Assembly (NCBI GenBank): GCA_016709675.1
Contig: JADJMH010000001.1
Location: 620,001 to 684,000, forward strand
Origin: Candidatus Accumulibacter proximus
Lineage (GTDB): Bacteria > Pseudomonadota > Gammaproteobacteria > Burkholderiales > Rhodocyclaceae
Reading direction: 5' to 3'
Length of the DNA: 64,000 bases
Made by a program: the position numbers and the translations under genes. Below the pieces are notes generated by a model, which was given only the letters and a program-made list of their open reading frames with translations, was not told where the DNA came from and did no database searches. Shown one piece after another: positions 27,569 through 35,948 of this stretch (its first letter is position 1; each line of letters starts with the position of its first letter).

Positions 27569-27844
27569 ATGCGCTATGCGATTGTTATCGAAAAAGCCGA
27601 AAGCAATTTCTCCGGGTATGTACCGGACCTGCCAGGTTGTGTCGCCACTGGAGCCACTGTAGAGGAAACTGAAAACGAGCTGCTTTTGGCAATCCAATTC
27701 CATCTCGATGGCCTTCGTGAGGATGGTCTTGCCCTCCTGCTGCAGAAAGCATCGTGGAGTATATGTTTATCCCCGCCCAACCCTTCGCTCCAGGGGACGC
27801 GCCGCAAGCGGCGCGTCCCTGAGCTCCAACGTTGGGCGGCTTGA
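27569..27844 (+). CDS. hicB: Integron cassette: HicB antitoxin with a C-terminal frameshift
   Basis: The first 53 residues (MRYAIVIEKAESNFSGYVPDLPG ... FHLDGLREDGL) are a standard partial-RNase-H HicB. After LREDGL the frame turns to LLLQKASWSICL and runs through the attC to a stop at 27844. One frame over, the sequence reads AESIVEYMFIPA, the expected ending, so one base was probably lost or gained near 27742. The fold is mostly intact and may still neutralise HicA. Confidence 0.8.
   Translation: MRYAIVIEKAESNFSGYVPDLPGCVATGATVEETENELLLAIQFHLDGLREDGLALLLQKASWSICLSPPNPSLQGTRRKRRVPELQRWAA
27775..27837 (+). repeat. attC site 2 (complete)
   Basis: GCCCAAC (27775-27781) and GTTGGGC (27831-27837) flank a near-perfect hairpin AGGGGACGCGCCGC / GCGGCGCGTCCCT. 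63 bases. Ends the hicAB cassette. Confidence 0.95.
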
Positions 27845-27854
27845 TCGGACCCTT

Positions 27855-28724
27855 ATGACCATACTAGATTGGCTCCCATCCATCAGCACTGCGGCCGGTT
27901 TAGGGATCGTCGGCTGGTTGCTGCGGAACTGGATCATCACGCGACTCACGAAGAGTGTTGGATTTGAGTTCGATCGAAAGCTAGAACTGCTGAAAGCGGA
28001 GCATCGCGCAAGCGAGGAAAGGCTGCGCGCAGATCTACGGGCAAAGGAAACTGAAATCGCTACGCTACGTGCTAGCGCAATGACGGCCCTTTCAAATCGT
28101 CAAATCGCTTTAGACAAGCGCCGGCTCGACGCAGTAGATCAGCTTTGGGCATCTGTCCTCTCAATGAATAAGGCGCGCGGCATATCGCTGATGATGTCGA
28201 TGCTTAAGTTTGAGGCAGTAGCTGAGCGCGCCGAGAGAGACCCAAAGATGCGTGAGTTCCTACAAACAATCGGCGCTGGTTTCAATATCGCCACCGATCT
28301 AAACCTTGATGAAGCGTCAAAAGCTCGCCCGTTCGTGTCACCGCTTGCGTGGGCGATTTTTATAGCAATGGCCGCTATCGTTTCAAATGGCATCATGCGG
28401 TGGTTCGTCGCGCAAGGCGGTCTTGGCGCCAAGGATTTTTCCGACCATGGCGCACTGACAAATATGGTTAAGGCTGCTCTCCCCGAGTACTCCAACTACG
28501 TCGATGAGCATGGCGTTCTCGGCCTCCACCACCTCGTTGAGAAGCTTGAGTTAAAGCTGATGGATGAATTCAGGCTCATGATGAGTGGCGCAGAGGCTGA
28601 TCGAGCTAGTGTTCAGCAAGCCGCTGAAATCATGAAGTACTCGGAGGCTCTAGCGAAGGAATCCACCGCAATTGCCGCCCAACCATTCATTGCAGCCGAC
28701 GCGCTGCAGCGCGCGGCTGAATGA
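27855..28724 (+). CDS. Integron cassette: membrane-anchored coiled-coil protein, unknown function
   Basis: 289 residues from the ATG 18 bases after the cassette core. One N-terminal membrane segment (ISTAAGLGIVGWLLRNWI), a coiled coil about residues 40-95 (EFDRKLELLKAEHRASEERLRADLRAKETEI), then an alpha-helical domain with a second hydrophobic stretch (PLAWAIFIAMAAIVSNGI). Resembles unnamed membrane proteins frequent in defence and accessory islands, but no family is assigned. The stop codon lies inside the downstream attC. Confidence 0.75.
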   Translation: MTILDWLPSISTAAGLGIVGWLLRNWIITRLTKSVGFEFDRKLELLKAEHRASEERLRADLRAKETEIATLRASAMTALSNRQIALDKRRLDAVDQLWASVLSMNKARGISLMMSMLKFEAVAERAERDPKMREFLQTIGAGFNIATDLNLDEASKARPFVSPLAWAIFIAMAAIVSNGIMRWFVAQGGLGAKDFSDHGALTNMVKAALPEYSNYVDEHGVLGLHHLVEKLELKLMDEFRLMMSGAEADRASVQQAAEIMKYSEALAKESTAIAAQPFIAADALQRAAE

Positions 28725-28734
28725 CACGTTGGGG
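28677..28734 (+). repeat. attC site 3 (right core one base off consensus)
   Basis: GCCCAAC (28677-28683) and GTTGGGG (28728-28734; last base G in place of Y) flank GCAGCCGACGCGCTGC / GCGCGCGGCTG. 58 bases. Overlaps the end of the preceding gene. Confidence 0.82.
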
Positions 28735-28743
28735 GTCTCAGTA

Positions 28744-29256
28744 ATGTCGGATGACTCTGGAGTTCCCGCCGAGTACAAAGACATGGATGCGCTGTTTCGG
28801 GCAATCGGCTTTGTCGTCGTTCAGTGGGGCCAGGCGGAGCAATCTCTTGATCTGCTCGTCGCCGCCTTATTCCAAGAATGTGGCGGGAAACGCCTTGCAA
28901 AAAAGAACCGCATGCCTGTCATGCTCGCGCCAAAGCTCGAATTCGTGCGCAAGTGCGTATCCCAACTTCCCAAGTTAGCCCCGTTCAACGAAGAAGGTCT
29001 CGCGCTGGTTGGTGCGTTTGACCGTCTCAGCCAGAAACGCCACGATCTTATTCATGGCGCGGTTGCGAGCCTTTCGCCAGTGGGCGACGCATTTTCTTTC
29101 GTTAAGCTCGATGTCAAAGACAACTTCCATCATGCTCGGGAGGTTCGGCTTCAAGCGTCGGAATTTCCAGCTTTGACGAAGGATCTCGTGCGCCTCGGCG
29201 CGGATGCCACCGCTTTAGCACGCAAGGTGTGGGATCAATGCGTGAAACCCACGTGA
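28744..29256 (+). CDS. Integron cassette: putative HEPN-like protein
   Basis: 170 residues from the ATG at 28744, soluble and mostly helical. The segment LSQKRHDLIHG contains R99-x4-H104, the R(N/D/H)x4-6H signature of HEPN ribonucleases, preceded by a long helix with WGQAEQSLDLLVAALF. HEPN proteins act as toxins or abortive-infection effectors, but many inactive relatives exist and the fold is inferred from one motif. No partner antitoxin is in the cassette. Confidence 0.6.
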   Translation: MSDDSGVPAEYKDMDALFRAIGFVVVQWGQAEQSLDLLVAALFQECGGKRLAKKNRMPVMLAPKLEFVRKCVSQLPKLAPFNEEGLALVGAFDRLSQKRHDLIHGAVASLSPVGDAFSFVKLDVKDNFHHAREVRLQASEFPALTKDLVRLGADATALARKVWDQCVKPT

Positions 29257-29265
29257 AGCGCTACC

Positions 29266-29311
29266 CCCCAACCCTTCATTGCAGGGGACGCTCCGCCGGC
29301 AAGCCGGCTGA
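29266..29311 (+). repeat. Truncated attC site 4
   Basis: CCCCCAACCC then a half stem GGGGACGCTCCGCCGG with loop CAAG CCGGC; the closing strand and right core are missing. The array continues with unrelated sequence, so the site was cut by a later insertion or deletion. Confidence 0.7.
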
Positions 29312-29537
29312 GTGTGGTCACCTGATTTGATGGTTCGATGTTCGTGTTTGGTGATGGGCATTTGTGGGGTAGGCAGGATGCGCAACGCCGGCAAAAGGAG
29401 CCGGCGTTGTCTATGTTGGAGTTGCTGAGGGAGTAGTCAGAACGGTATGTCGTCGGGAGGGGTCACGGGAGGGGATTTGCTATTGGCGGCGTCCTGTAGC
29501 GCGTAGAAGCGACAAATCTGTACGCCATAGTGAGAGG
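29312..29537. other. Segment without a complete gene; possible SSB-type tail on the minus strand
   Basis: No full ORF. On the minus strand 29437-29520 reads to ...PPVTPPDDIPF and stop, the acidic tail typical of single-stranded DNA-binding proteins, but the rest of that frame lies in the RAYT copy and is not SSB. An AAGGAGCCGGC inverted repeat (29383-29403) is also present. Confidence 0.35.
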
Positions 29538-29992
29538 AAAGGGGCCAGGGTCGATTTAGCTGGCAGAACTTGCTATCCTCAACGACACGCCCCGTCGCCC
29601 CCGCATTCATCTCCCAGGTCTTCCCCTGCACGTCGTTCAGCGGGGACATAACCGCGACGCCTGCTTCTTCGCTGAGGAAGATTACCTCGCCTACCGCGAA
29701 TGGCTGGGCGAGGCGTGCAAAGCCACCGGCTGCGCGCTGCACGCCTACGTCCAGATGACCAACCATGTGCATCCTCTTGCTGTCTCCGCCGGAATCCGAG
29801 GCTGTCTCCCGGCTGATCATTTCGCTGGGCCGGCGCTACGTGCAGTACATCAACAAGACGTACCGTCGCACCGGCACCTTGTGGGACAGCCGCTACAAGT
29901 CTTCTCTGGTGCAGGCCGATGCCTGGTGGGTCAACGCGGACAATGCCCGGCATTCACCGTTTGCGCGTTCGTCAATCATTTGCTCACCGGTC
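29538..29992 (+). pseudogene. REP-associated tyrosine transposase, truncated copy A
   Basis: About 400 bases match the intact copy at 30066, but the start codon is ACG, one base is inserted near 29765 (frameshift at the HVH motif) and after GATGCC the gene is replaced by an 80-base tail that begins TGGTGGGTCAACGC. The same tail ends copy C (35798-35881). Confidence 0.85.
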
Positions 29993-30065
29993 ATTGCCGG
30001 TTACCTCCAAAACAACAAAGGGGCCAGGCTCGATTTAACTGGCAGAACCTGCTATCCTCAACGAC

Positions 30066-30797
30066 ATGCCCCGTCGCCCCCGCATTCATCTCCCAGGTCT
30101 TCCCCTGCACGTCGTTCAGCGGGGACATAACCGCGACGCCTGCTTCTTCGCTGAGGAAGACTACCTCGCCTACCGCGAATGGCTGGGCGAGGCTTGCAAG
30201 GCCACCGGCTGCGCGCTGCACGCCTACGTCCAGATGACCAACCACGTGCACCTCTTGCTGTCTCCGCCGGAATCCGAGGCTGTCTCCCGGCTGATGATTT
30301 CGCTGGGCCGGCGCTACGTGCAGTACATCAACAAGACGTACCGTCGCACCGGCACCTTGTGGGACAGCCGCTACAAGTCTTCTCTGGTGCAGGCCGATGC
30401 CTATCTACTTCTTTGTCAGCGCTATATCGAACGCAATCCCGTGCGCGCAGCGATGGTCGATGACCCGGCGCATTATCGCTGGAGCAGTTATCGGGCGAAC
30501 GGACTGGGGCAACCTGACTCATTGCTGACGTCGCATGTGGTGTATTCCAGTCTGGGGGCAAACGAGGCTGACCGGCTGGCGAACTATCGCTCCTTGTTCA
30601 GCCCGGAGCTGGATACCGACGCAATCAGCGACATCCGCATGGCCCTGGATCAGGGGCAGCCGCTCGGGGATGCGCGGTTTATCGACAGTATCGAACGGGC
30701 CACTGGACAGCGGCGCGAAATTCGCCCGCGGGGTCGGCCACGGAAGGCAACGCTTGAAGAAACGGGACCACAGGACCAGATGTCACTCGATGTGTGA
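30066..30797 (+). CDS. REP-associated tyrosine transposase (RAYT, IS200-like Y1 transposase)
   Basis: 243 residues, the only intact copy of four. N-terminal RIHLPGLPLHVVQRGHNRDACF, HUH motif MTNHVHLLLSPP (metal site) and Y(V)QYINKTYRRTGTLW with the nucleophile region, as in Y1 single-strand transposases that act on REP hairpins. Flanked by inverted GGGGCCAGGCTC (about 30017) and GAGCCTGGCCC (about 30816). It may have supplied activity for the other, broken copies. Confidence 0.9.
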   Translation: MPRRPRIHLPGLPLHVVQRGHNRDACFFAEEDYLAYREWLGEACKATGCALHAYVQMTNHVHLLLSPPESEAVSRLMISLGRRYVQYINKTYRRTGTLWDSRYKSSLVQADAYLLLCQRYIERNPVRAAMVDDPAHYRWSSYRANGLGQPDSLLTSHVVYSSLGANEADRLANYRSLFSPELDTDAISDIRMALDQGQPLGDARFIDSIERATGQRREIRPRGRPRKATLEETGPQDQMSLDV

Positions 30798-30841
30798 GCC
30801 CCTTTTTCCTTTGATATGTGAGCCTGGCCCGTTTTCATCGG

Positions 30842-31235
30842 TCCTGCGTCGGATGACGCCGCAGAGTGCATCGGTTCGCGCACCCCCATGAAAACGGTCA
30901 GCGCTTGGGGAGGGGCTTTCCGGTGTGCTCAATGGCAGTTTCGGCCGCCAGGAGATGCCTCGTCGGCAGCGTGGCGAAGTGACGATTCTGGCGCTGCGGT
31001 CTGTTTGCCAGAGCGCCCTGTTCGTTCCTGTCACCTCCTCGCGAACAGCAGGAAGCCGCTCGTCTGCCTCTGGCCAACCCGTCTGACCCCTGCCCGTGGC
31101 TTGACCCGAAGCACCGGACGCTTACAATCCCCATAAGTACCGCCGTCGAGGCGCTTCAGTCCAACGAGGTTTATCTGCCGCGGATACGCCAGCGGCTAGG
31201 CCGGGTGCTTTCGGCGCGGCCGATAAACGCTATTC
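30842..31235 (+). repeat. IS91-type right-end module, copy 2 (solo end)
   Basis: Matches 23391-23783 almost base for base, including the hairpin GTTTATCTGCCGCG and the terminus ATAAACGCTATTC, with no transposase body upstream. It ends exactly before GTTATGCC, the presumed core of the next cassette. A GTCCAAC (31159-31165) precedes the hairpin, so the segment may alternatively include an attC-like site. Confidence 0.85.
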
Positions 31236-31248
31236 GTTATGCCTACTG

Positions 31249-32586
31249 ATGCCCATTCACCCCCTATTCTTGGAGATAACTGTGGCCGCTGAACAAATTC
31301 ATAAGCTTGCAGATGTGTTTGGAACATCTCGTGATGTCCCAAAGACTTACGTTGAGCGGCCCGGTGTAGATGATCGATTTCTCAACGACATCACCCGTGA
31401 CAAACATATCGTCATTCACGGCGCATCCAAACAAGGAAAGACTTGCTTACGCAAGTACCACCTCAGCGAAAGTGACTACGTCGTGATCCAATGTACGCGC
31501 GACTCGTCAAAGGCGTCACTCTACGAAATGCTCTTAAAGCATGCCGGAATCAAATGCGAAGTGAGCGAAAGCAAGACGTTGAGTGGGTCCAGAAAGCTAC
31601 ATGCTACAGTCAGCGCCGAAGGAAAGATTCCGCTTATTGCGGAAGGTGCAGTGGAAGGCGAGTTCGAACACGAAAAAGGCCACGAGAAAGTCACAGAGGT
31701 TAAGGATTTTGAAATCGACCCAGAAGATGCGAATGACGTTGTTCGAGTCCTAAAAGCCGCCAACTTCACCAAGTACGTTGTCGTCGAAGACTTTCATTAT
31801 CTAGACGAGGATGTTCAGCAGTCTCTTGCCTTTGATCTCAAGGTGTTTCATGAGATATCTCATATCGTGTTCATCGTCGTTGGCGTCTGGCTCGAAGCAA
31901 ACAAACTGACGCTCTATAACGGTGACCTCTCTGGGCGCATCGCAACAATAAATGCTGACCACTGGGAAGCAGCCAGCCTTCGCGAGGTAATCGACGCCGG
32001 CGCTGCACTGCTCAATATCTCAATTGCCGAACCAGTCCAGAAGCTTATCGTTGATGGCTGCCAAGGCAATGTCGGCTTGCTCCAAGAAGTCTGCTACCGC
32101 CTCTGTGAAAAGTACGGGATCTGGAAAACTCAGGATGAGACAGCCAGCCTTGGGACCGAAGCAGATGTAAACGACATGCTTCGCGCCGTTGCTGACGAAC
32201 AAGCCGCACGATACAGAAATTTCCTCGCTAGGTTTTCGGAAGGGCTGGGTGAAACACAGCTTGGGATGTACAAGTGGATTGGTTATGCAGTAATCGCTGC
32301 CTCGCCCGACGAACTACGACGAGGATTGCGCCCTAACACCATTTTTCATCGAATTCGTCCGAATCATCCTGCCGGTGACTCACTGCAGCACAACAACGTT
32401 ATCCAGGCGCTGGAACGAGTTGGAAAGGTGCAGTTCAAGCACAAATTGCAACCACTAATATTTGATTTCAGCAACGGAGAACTTGTTGTAGTCGATGCCA
32501 ACTTTCTGGTATTTCTGCAAACCCACTCACCCGATGAGCTTCTTGAATATCTTGGGTTTGAGCCGCAAGTCAAAGGGCAGGCATAA
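31249..32586 (+). CDS. Integron cassette: P-loop ATPase (AAA/STAND-like)
   Basis: 445 residues from ATG 31249; a GTG at 31282 with GGAG 6 bases upstream is a better start (434 residues). Walker A HGASKQGKT (58-65), Walker B VVVED (177-181) followed by FHYLDE, and a later helical region like Orc1/Cdc6-type or STAND ATPases. No membrane segment, no recognised effector domain. AT-richer than its surroundings. The stop codon merges with the attC left core, then a group IIC intron. Function unknown; large ATPase cassettes are compatible with a defence role. Confidence 0.7.
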   Translation: MPIHPLFLEITVAAEQIHKLADVFGTSRDVPKTYVERPGVDDRFLNDITRDKHIVIHGASKQGKTCLRKYHLSESDYVVIQCTRDSSKASLYEMLLKHAGIKCEVSESKTLSGSRKLHATVSAEGKIPLIAEGAVEGEFEHEKGHEKVTEVKDFEIDPEDANDVVRVLKAANFTKYVVVEDFHYLDEDVQQSLAFDLKVFHEISHIVFIVVGVWLEANKLTLYNGDLSGRIATINADHWEAASLREVIDAGAALLNISIAEPVQKLIVDGCQGNVGLLQEVCYRLCEKYGIWKTQDETASLGTEADVNDMLRAVADEQAARYRNFLARFSEGLGETQLGMYKWIGYAVIAASPDELRRGLRPNTIFHRIRPNHPAGDSLQHNNVIQALERVGKVQFKHKLQPLIFDFSNGELVVVDANFLVFLQTHSPDELLEYLGFEPQVKGQA

Positions 32587-34558
32587 TCGGGTAAGGGCCG
32601 GCGTCTAACCGGCCCTTCCCACACCACCCGGCATGCGGGTCCGCACCGGGCGGTTCATGAACAGGGCGCACACGACGTTCTCAAGCGTACCCGTGAGCCT
32701 TCATCCAAGATTCCGGATACTCCCAGACCTTGTGCCCTCAACCAATCGTTCGTCATCCCGACTTGCGTCGCCTTTGACCGAGACAGGTGCCAGTAGCTCT
32801 TGCCGCTGACTCCCGTCAAGATCGCCGTCCGCCGGTCGACCCCCAGCGCCAGAAGGTGGCTGATCTTCGTGCGACACAGACGCCACTGTTTCCAGTAGCA
32901 CATGCGCACACGTCGGCGTAGCCATTCATCCAGTCCGGGAATCGGTCGGTAATACTCCGAGATGCCAAAGTAGCCCATCCAGCCGCGCAGGTACTGCCCG
33001 AGTTTCTCGAACCGATGTTGCATCGAAACTCCCCAGCTTCGCCCCGTCAGTTCCCGGAGGCGGTGCTTGAAGTCGGCGAAGGCGGCATCCGACCAGCGCA
33101 GTTTGTTCTTCCTGAAGGTGAATCCCAGAAAGACGCACTGCTCGATCTTTGCCACCTGGCTCTTCTTCTCGTTGACCGGCAGTTTGAGTTGCCGGCCGAG
33201 GTAGGCGGTGAGACTGGCCTTGACGCGCTGGCCGGCCCGTTCGCTCTTGACCAGAACCATGAGGTCGTCGGCGTACCGCGCAAAGCGGTGGCCTCGCCCT
33301 TCCAGAGTCCGATCCAGATCGTCAAGCAGGATGTTGGCCAGCAGCGGCGAGAGGGGTCCGCCTTGCGGCGTTCCCAACTCGCTGGGTTGAAGCGTGGAAC
33401 CCATCATGACACCCGCCCGCAGGTAGCGGCCGATGAGGGGCCAGCAACCGCTTGTCGCTTACCTTTCGGCCCTCGGGCCATCAGGATGTCGTGATCGACG
33501 TTGTCGAAAAATTTCGCCAAGTCAAGGTCAACGGCGATGCGATAACCGGCCTTGAGGTCGGATCTGACCTGCTTGAGTGCGCCGTGGGCGGAGCGTCCGG
33601 GCCGAAACCCATAGCTCGATTCGGAGAATTCCGGATCGAAGATCGGTGTCATGATTTGAGCGATGGCTTGCTGGACGACCCTGTCAACAACGGTCGGGAT
33701 GCCCAGCGCGCGTTCGCCACCACTGGGCTTCGGGATAGTCACCCGTCGCACCGCTTGTGGCTGATAGCGACCCTCGCTCAGGGTCTGGCGGATGGCCGGC
33801 CAGTGCTCACAGGCATACGCCGGGAAGTCCTCAATGCGCAGTCCGTCGATTCCCGGTGCGCCGCGGTTGGATTTCACTCGACGCCACGCCTGTTTCAGGT
33901 TGGCCGGTGAGAGTACGGCTTCCATCAAGTCCTTCCCCATACAAACTTCCTTCGGGGCGTCGTGCAAGGCTGGCTGGGCAAGATCACGCCGATCCTGGCT
34001 CCCCGGTCGGGTTCGTTGTCGGGTTCGAGTAACTCACGGCTCCTCCTTTGCTGTTCATGTTCGGCCCTTCGCGTTACCTTTCGGTGCAGCTACTATGGCC
34101 TCTGCTGACTCCTGATCAGTCACGCCGGCGATTGCTCGCCGTCGCGCTATGGCCTTCGCTTCGCTCACTGCCTGTTCGCTCGTCTGCGGCCGGCAGCCTG
34201 CCGCAACGCCCGGATCATTCTGTTGAGCAGCGATCCCCACTGCTTTTGCGAAACGTCGGCAATCGCTTGCCGATCAGGTCTCCCCAGGTAAGAACGCGAT
34301 GTTTCCGTGCCAAGCGCTGCATTTACCTTGTCCGCCGTATCCGATGGGCTTCGTCATGGGGTGCCAACTCGCCCGCAGACCAGGCCTTCTATGCAGTTTC
34401 TGTCCGTCGCCTCGCACTTTTGCGCTCCGGCTTCCTCCAGACAAGTCCTCGGACCTTGCCCTTGCCTTCGGCTAGTGGTTATCATTGATCCAATATGTCG
34501 AATCAATCCCGGTACTCCCACAGGGACTACCCATCATCGCGCCCATGCTGGGCGCCAC
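32587..34558 (-). mobile_element. Group IIC-attC intron
   Basis: Reads on the minus strand from a 5' end GTGGCGCCCAGCATGGGCGC (34558 down; consensus GTGCG) to 3' TACCCGAT at 32587. D5 is at 32623-32656, a 34-base hairpin of IIC type, and D6 at 32592-32619. It splits an attC: the left core GCATAA (32581-32586) lies on one side and the hairpin and right core GTTGGGC (34613-34619) on the other. Insertion into the bottom strand of attC is the known habit of this intron subclass. Confidence 0.88.
32655..33967 (-). pseudogene. ltrA: Group IIC intron reverse transcriptase/maturase, frameshifted
   Basis: N part 33967-33404 (or from MGKDLMEAV at 33940) with NRGAPGIDGL, SYGFRPGRSAHGAL and AVDLDLAKFFDNVDHD; C part 33407-32655 with GTPQGGPLSPLLANILLDDLD, RYADDLMVLV and the maturase domain GWMGYFGIS. 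The two are linked by a shift near 33440-33470. No endonuclease domain, as expected of class C. Confidence 0.9.
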
Positions 34559-34619
34559 ACCCTGACCACCGGACGCTGCGCGATAAAGCCGCGCAGCGCC
34601 GGTGACCTCCACGTTGGGC
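34559..34619 (+). repeat. attC site 5, intron-distal part
   Basis: Hairpin ACCGGACGCTGCGCG / CGCGCAGCGCCGGT with loop ATAAAGC, then right core GTTGGGC (34613-34619). The left core (GCATAA) lies at 32581-32586 beyond the intron. Starts the adhesin-E-like cassette. Confidence 0.88.
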
Positions 34620-34646
34620 TTCACAATAACTTTCTTGGGGAGGTAT

Positions 34647-35024
34647 ATGCATAGAATTATTTTGATGGTGTTGTTGGCTATTGTGAGCAGTAACGTGCTG
34701 GCGGAATGGAAAGAGGTTGGTGTCGATGCTACCTCACAAGTCACCACCTACGCCGATCCATCGACTATTCACAAGGCTGGCAACAGGGTGCAAATGTGGC
34801 ATCTGTTTGACTTTAAAACGACTGCTGAGGCATACAGATCCTTAAAGGTACAAAGTGAATACGATTGCATACAAAAACAAAGTCGAAGCCTTTATACCTC
34901 TTCACACAAGGGAAACATGGGCAAAGGTGAAGTGATTGGTGTTGAACCTGATCCTGGTGATTGGAGACCCATCCCGCTTGGTAGTCCCAAGGAATATCTG
35001 TTTTATATCGCATGTAAGCGATAG
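34647..35024 (+). CDS. Integron cassette: exported surface-adhesin-E-like protein
   Basis: 125 residues from the ATG at 34647, preceded by GGGGAGG. Signal peptide MHRIILMVLLAIVSSNVLA. The mature part has the pattern W-x-E-V...YADPSTI...VQMWHLFDF...EYDC...GDWRPIPLGSPKE and a final cysteine, like the surface-adhesin protein E family (two cysteines that may pair). Probably periplasmic or surface-associated. Lower GC than the core genes. Function unknown; exported small proteins are common cassette cargo. Confidence 0.75.
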   Translation: MHRIILMVLLAIVSSNVLAEWKEVGVDATSQVTTYADPSTIHKAGNRVQMWHLFDFKTTAEAYRSLKVQSEYDCIQKQSRSLYTSSHKGNMGKGEVIGVEPDPGDWRPIPLGSPKEYLFYIACKR

Positions 35025-35029
35025 CAGTA

Positions 35030-35086
35030 TTTCAACAATACTAGGGGCGGCGCAGAATCGCGCCGCCCCCTAGCTCCATGCTGTGC
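35030..35086 (+). repeat. attC site 6, degenerate
   Basis: TTTCAAC (35030-35036), a 14-bp hairpin CTAGGGGCGGCGC / GCGCCGCCCCCTAG, then CTCCATGCTGTGC where other sites read CTCCAACGTTGGGC. The right core has decayed (GCTGTGC), so the site is probably inactive. Confidence 0.65.
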
Positions 35087-35106
35087 ATAATGAAGAGGAA
35101 ATTAGA

Positions 35107-35355
35107 ATGGCAGCAAAAATAATTAAGCTTGTAGCCCCAAACAATCTTCCAATCGTTGGAGTCCGCTTGGAAGATGGTGCTGTCTGTGAGTGCGTATATT
35201 CTTACGACAATGTAAGTTTATTGGGTGAAATGGTGCTTCAAAATAATGGCGGCGCGAACATCTTAAAACGAGATGGAGACAGTGTCCTTGTTGACTCTGC
35301 CGGAAATGAATGGCGCTCATCTGACATCGAGTATGACTCCATCCTGAGGAGCTAA
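35107..35355 (+). CDS. Integron cassette: small hypothetical protein
   Basis: 82 residues from the ATG at 35107 (GAGGAA 7 bases upstream; an earlier GTG at 35083 falls in the attC). Sequence KIIKLVAPNNLPIVGVRLEDG...VLVDSAGNEWRSSDIEYDSILRS suggests a small beta-rich soluble protein. No family recognised. Its own attC is missing; a RAYT copy follows after 46 bases. Confidence 0.55.
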   Translation: MAAKIIKLVAPNNLPIVGVRLEDGAVCECVYSYDNVSLLGEMVLQNNGGANILKRDGDSVLVDSAGNEWRSSDIEYDSILRS

Positions 35356-35401
35356 TCCCATGTCTCAAACACCACCTTTCCACGTACTCTGCCCAAGCAA
35401 G

Positions 35402-35881
35402 AAAGAGGAAAGGGGCCAGGGTCGATTTAGCTGGCAGAACTTGCTATCCTCAACGACACACGCACCGTCGCCCCCGCATTCATCTCCCAGGTCTTCCCCT
35501 GCACGTCGTTCAGCGGGGACATAACCGCGACGCCTGCTTCTTCGCCGAGGACGACTACCTCGCCTACCGCGAATGGCTGGGCGAGGCTTGCAAAGCCACC
35601 GGCTGCGCGCTGCACGCCTACGTCCAGATGACCAACCACATGCACCTCTTGCTGTCTCCGCCGGAATCCGAGGCTGTCTCCCGGCTGATGATTTCGCTGG
35701 GCCGGCGCCGCGTGCAGTACATCAACAAGACGTACCGTCGCACCGGCACCTTGTGGGACAGCCGCTACAAGTCTTCTCTGGTGCAGGCCGATGCCTGGTG
35801 GGCCAACGCGGACAATGCCCGGCATTCACCGTTTGCACGTTCGTCAATCATTTGCTCTCCGGTCATTGCCGGTTACCTCCA
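35402..35881 (+). pseudogene. REP-associated tyrosine transposase, truncated copy C
   Basis: Same structure as copy A: left end with GGGGCCAGGGTCGATTTAGC, no ATG (two extra bases near the start), HUH region intact, and the 80-base replacement tail from 35798 to 35881. It shares the GGGTCG variant and the tail with copy A but not with copies B and D. Confidence 0.85.
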
Positions 35882-35913
35882 GCGGCGGGCACCTCCGGAC
35901 AGCGCGCATGGCA

Positions 35914-35942
35914 TTGACAAAATGTAGCCGTGCGGCTACAGT
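35914..35942 (+). promoter_or_regulatory. Promoter with palindromic operator of the toxin-antitoxin operon
   Basis: TTGACA (35914-35919), 17-base spacer, TACAGT (35937-35942). The spacer is filled by the perfect palindrome TGTAGCCG-TG-CGGCTACA (35923-35940), which overlaps the -10. Such an operator is the normal target of the antitoxin for autoregulation. Confidence 0.7.
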
Positions 35943-35948
35943 GGTTGT

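Noticed and set aside
29437..29520. Single-stranded DNA-binding protein gene ending in DDIPF
   Set aside because: Only about 25 codons of plausible sequence remain and the upstream frame is antisense RAYT; listed only as a fragment.
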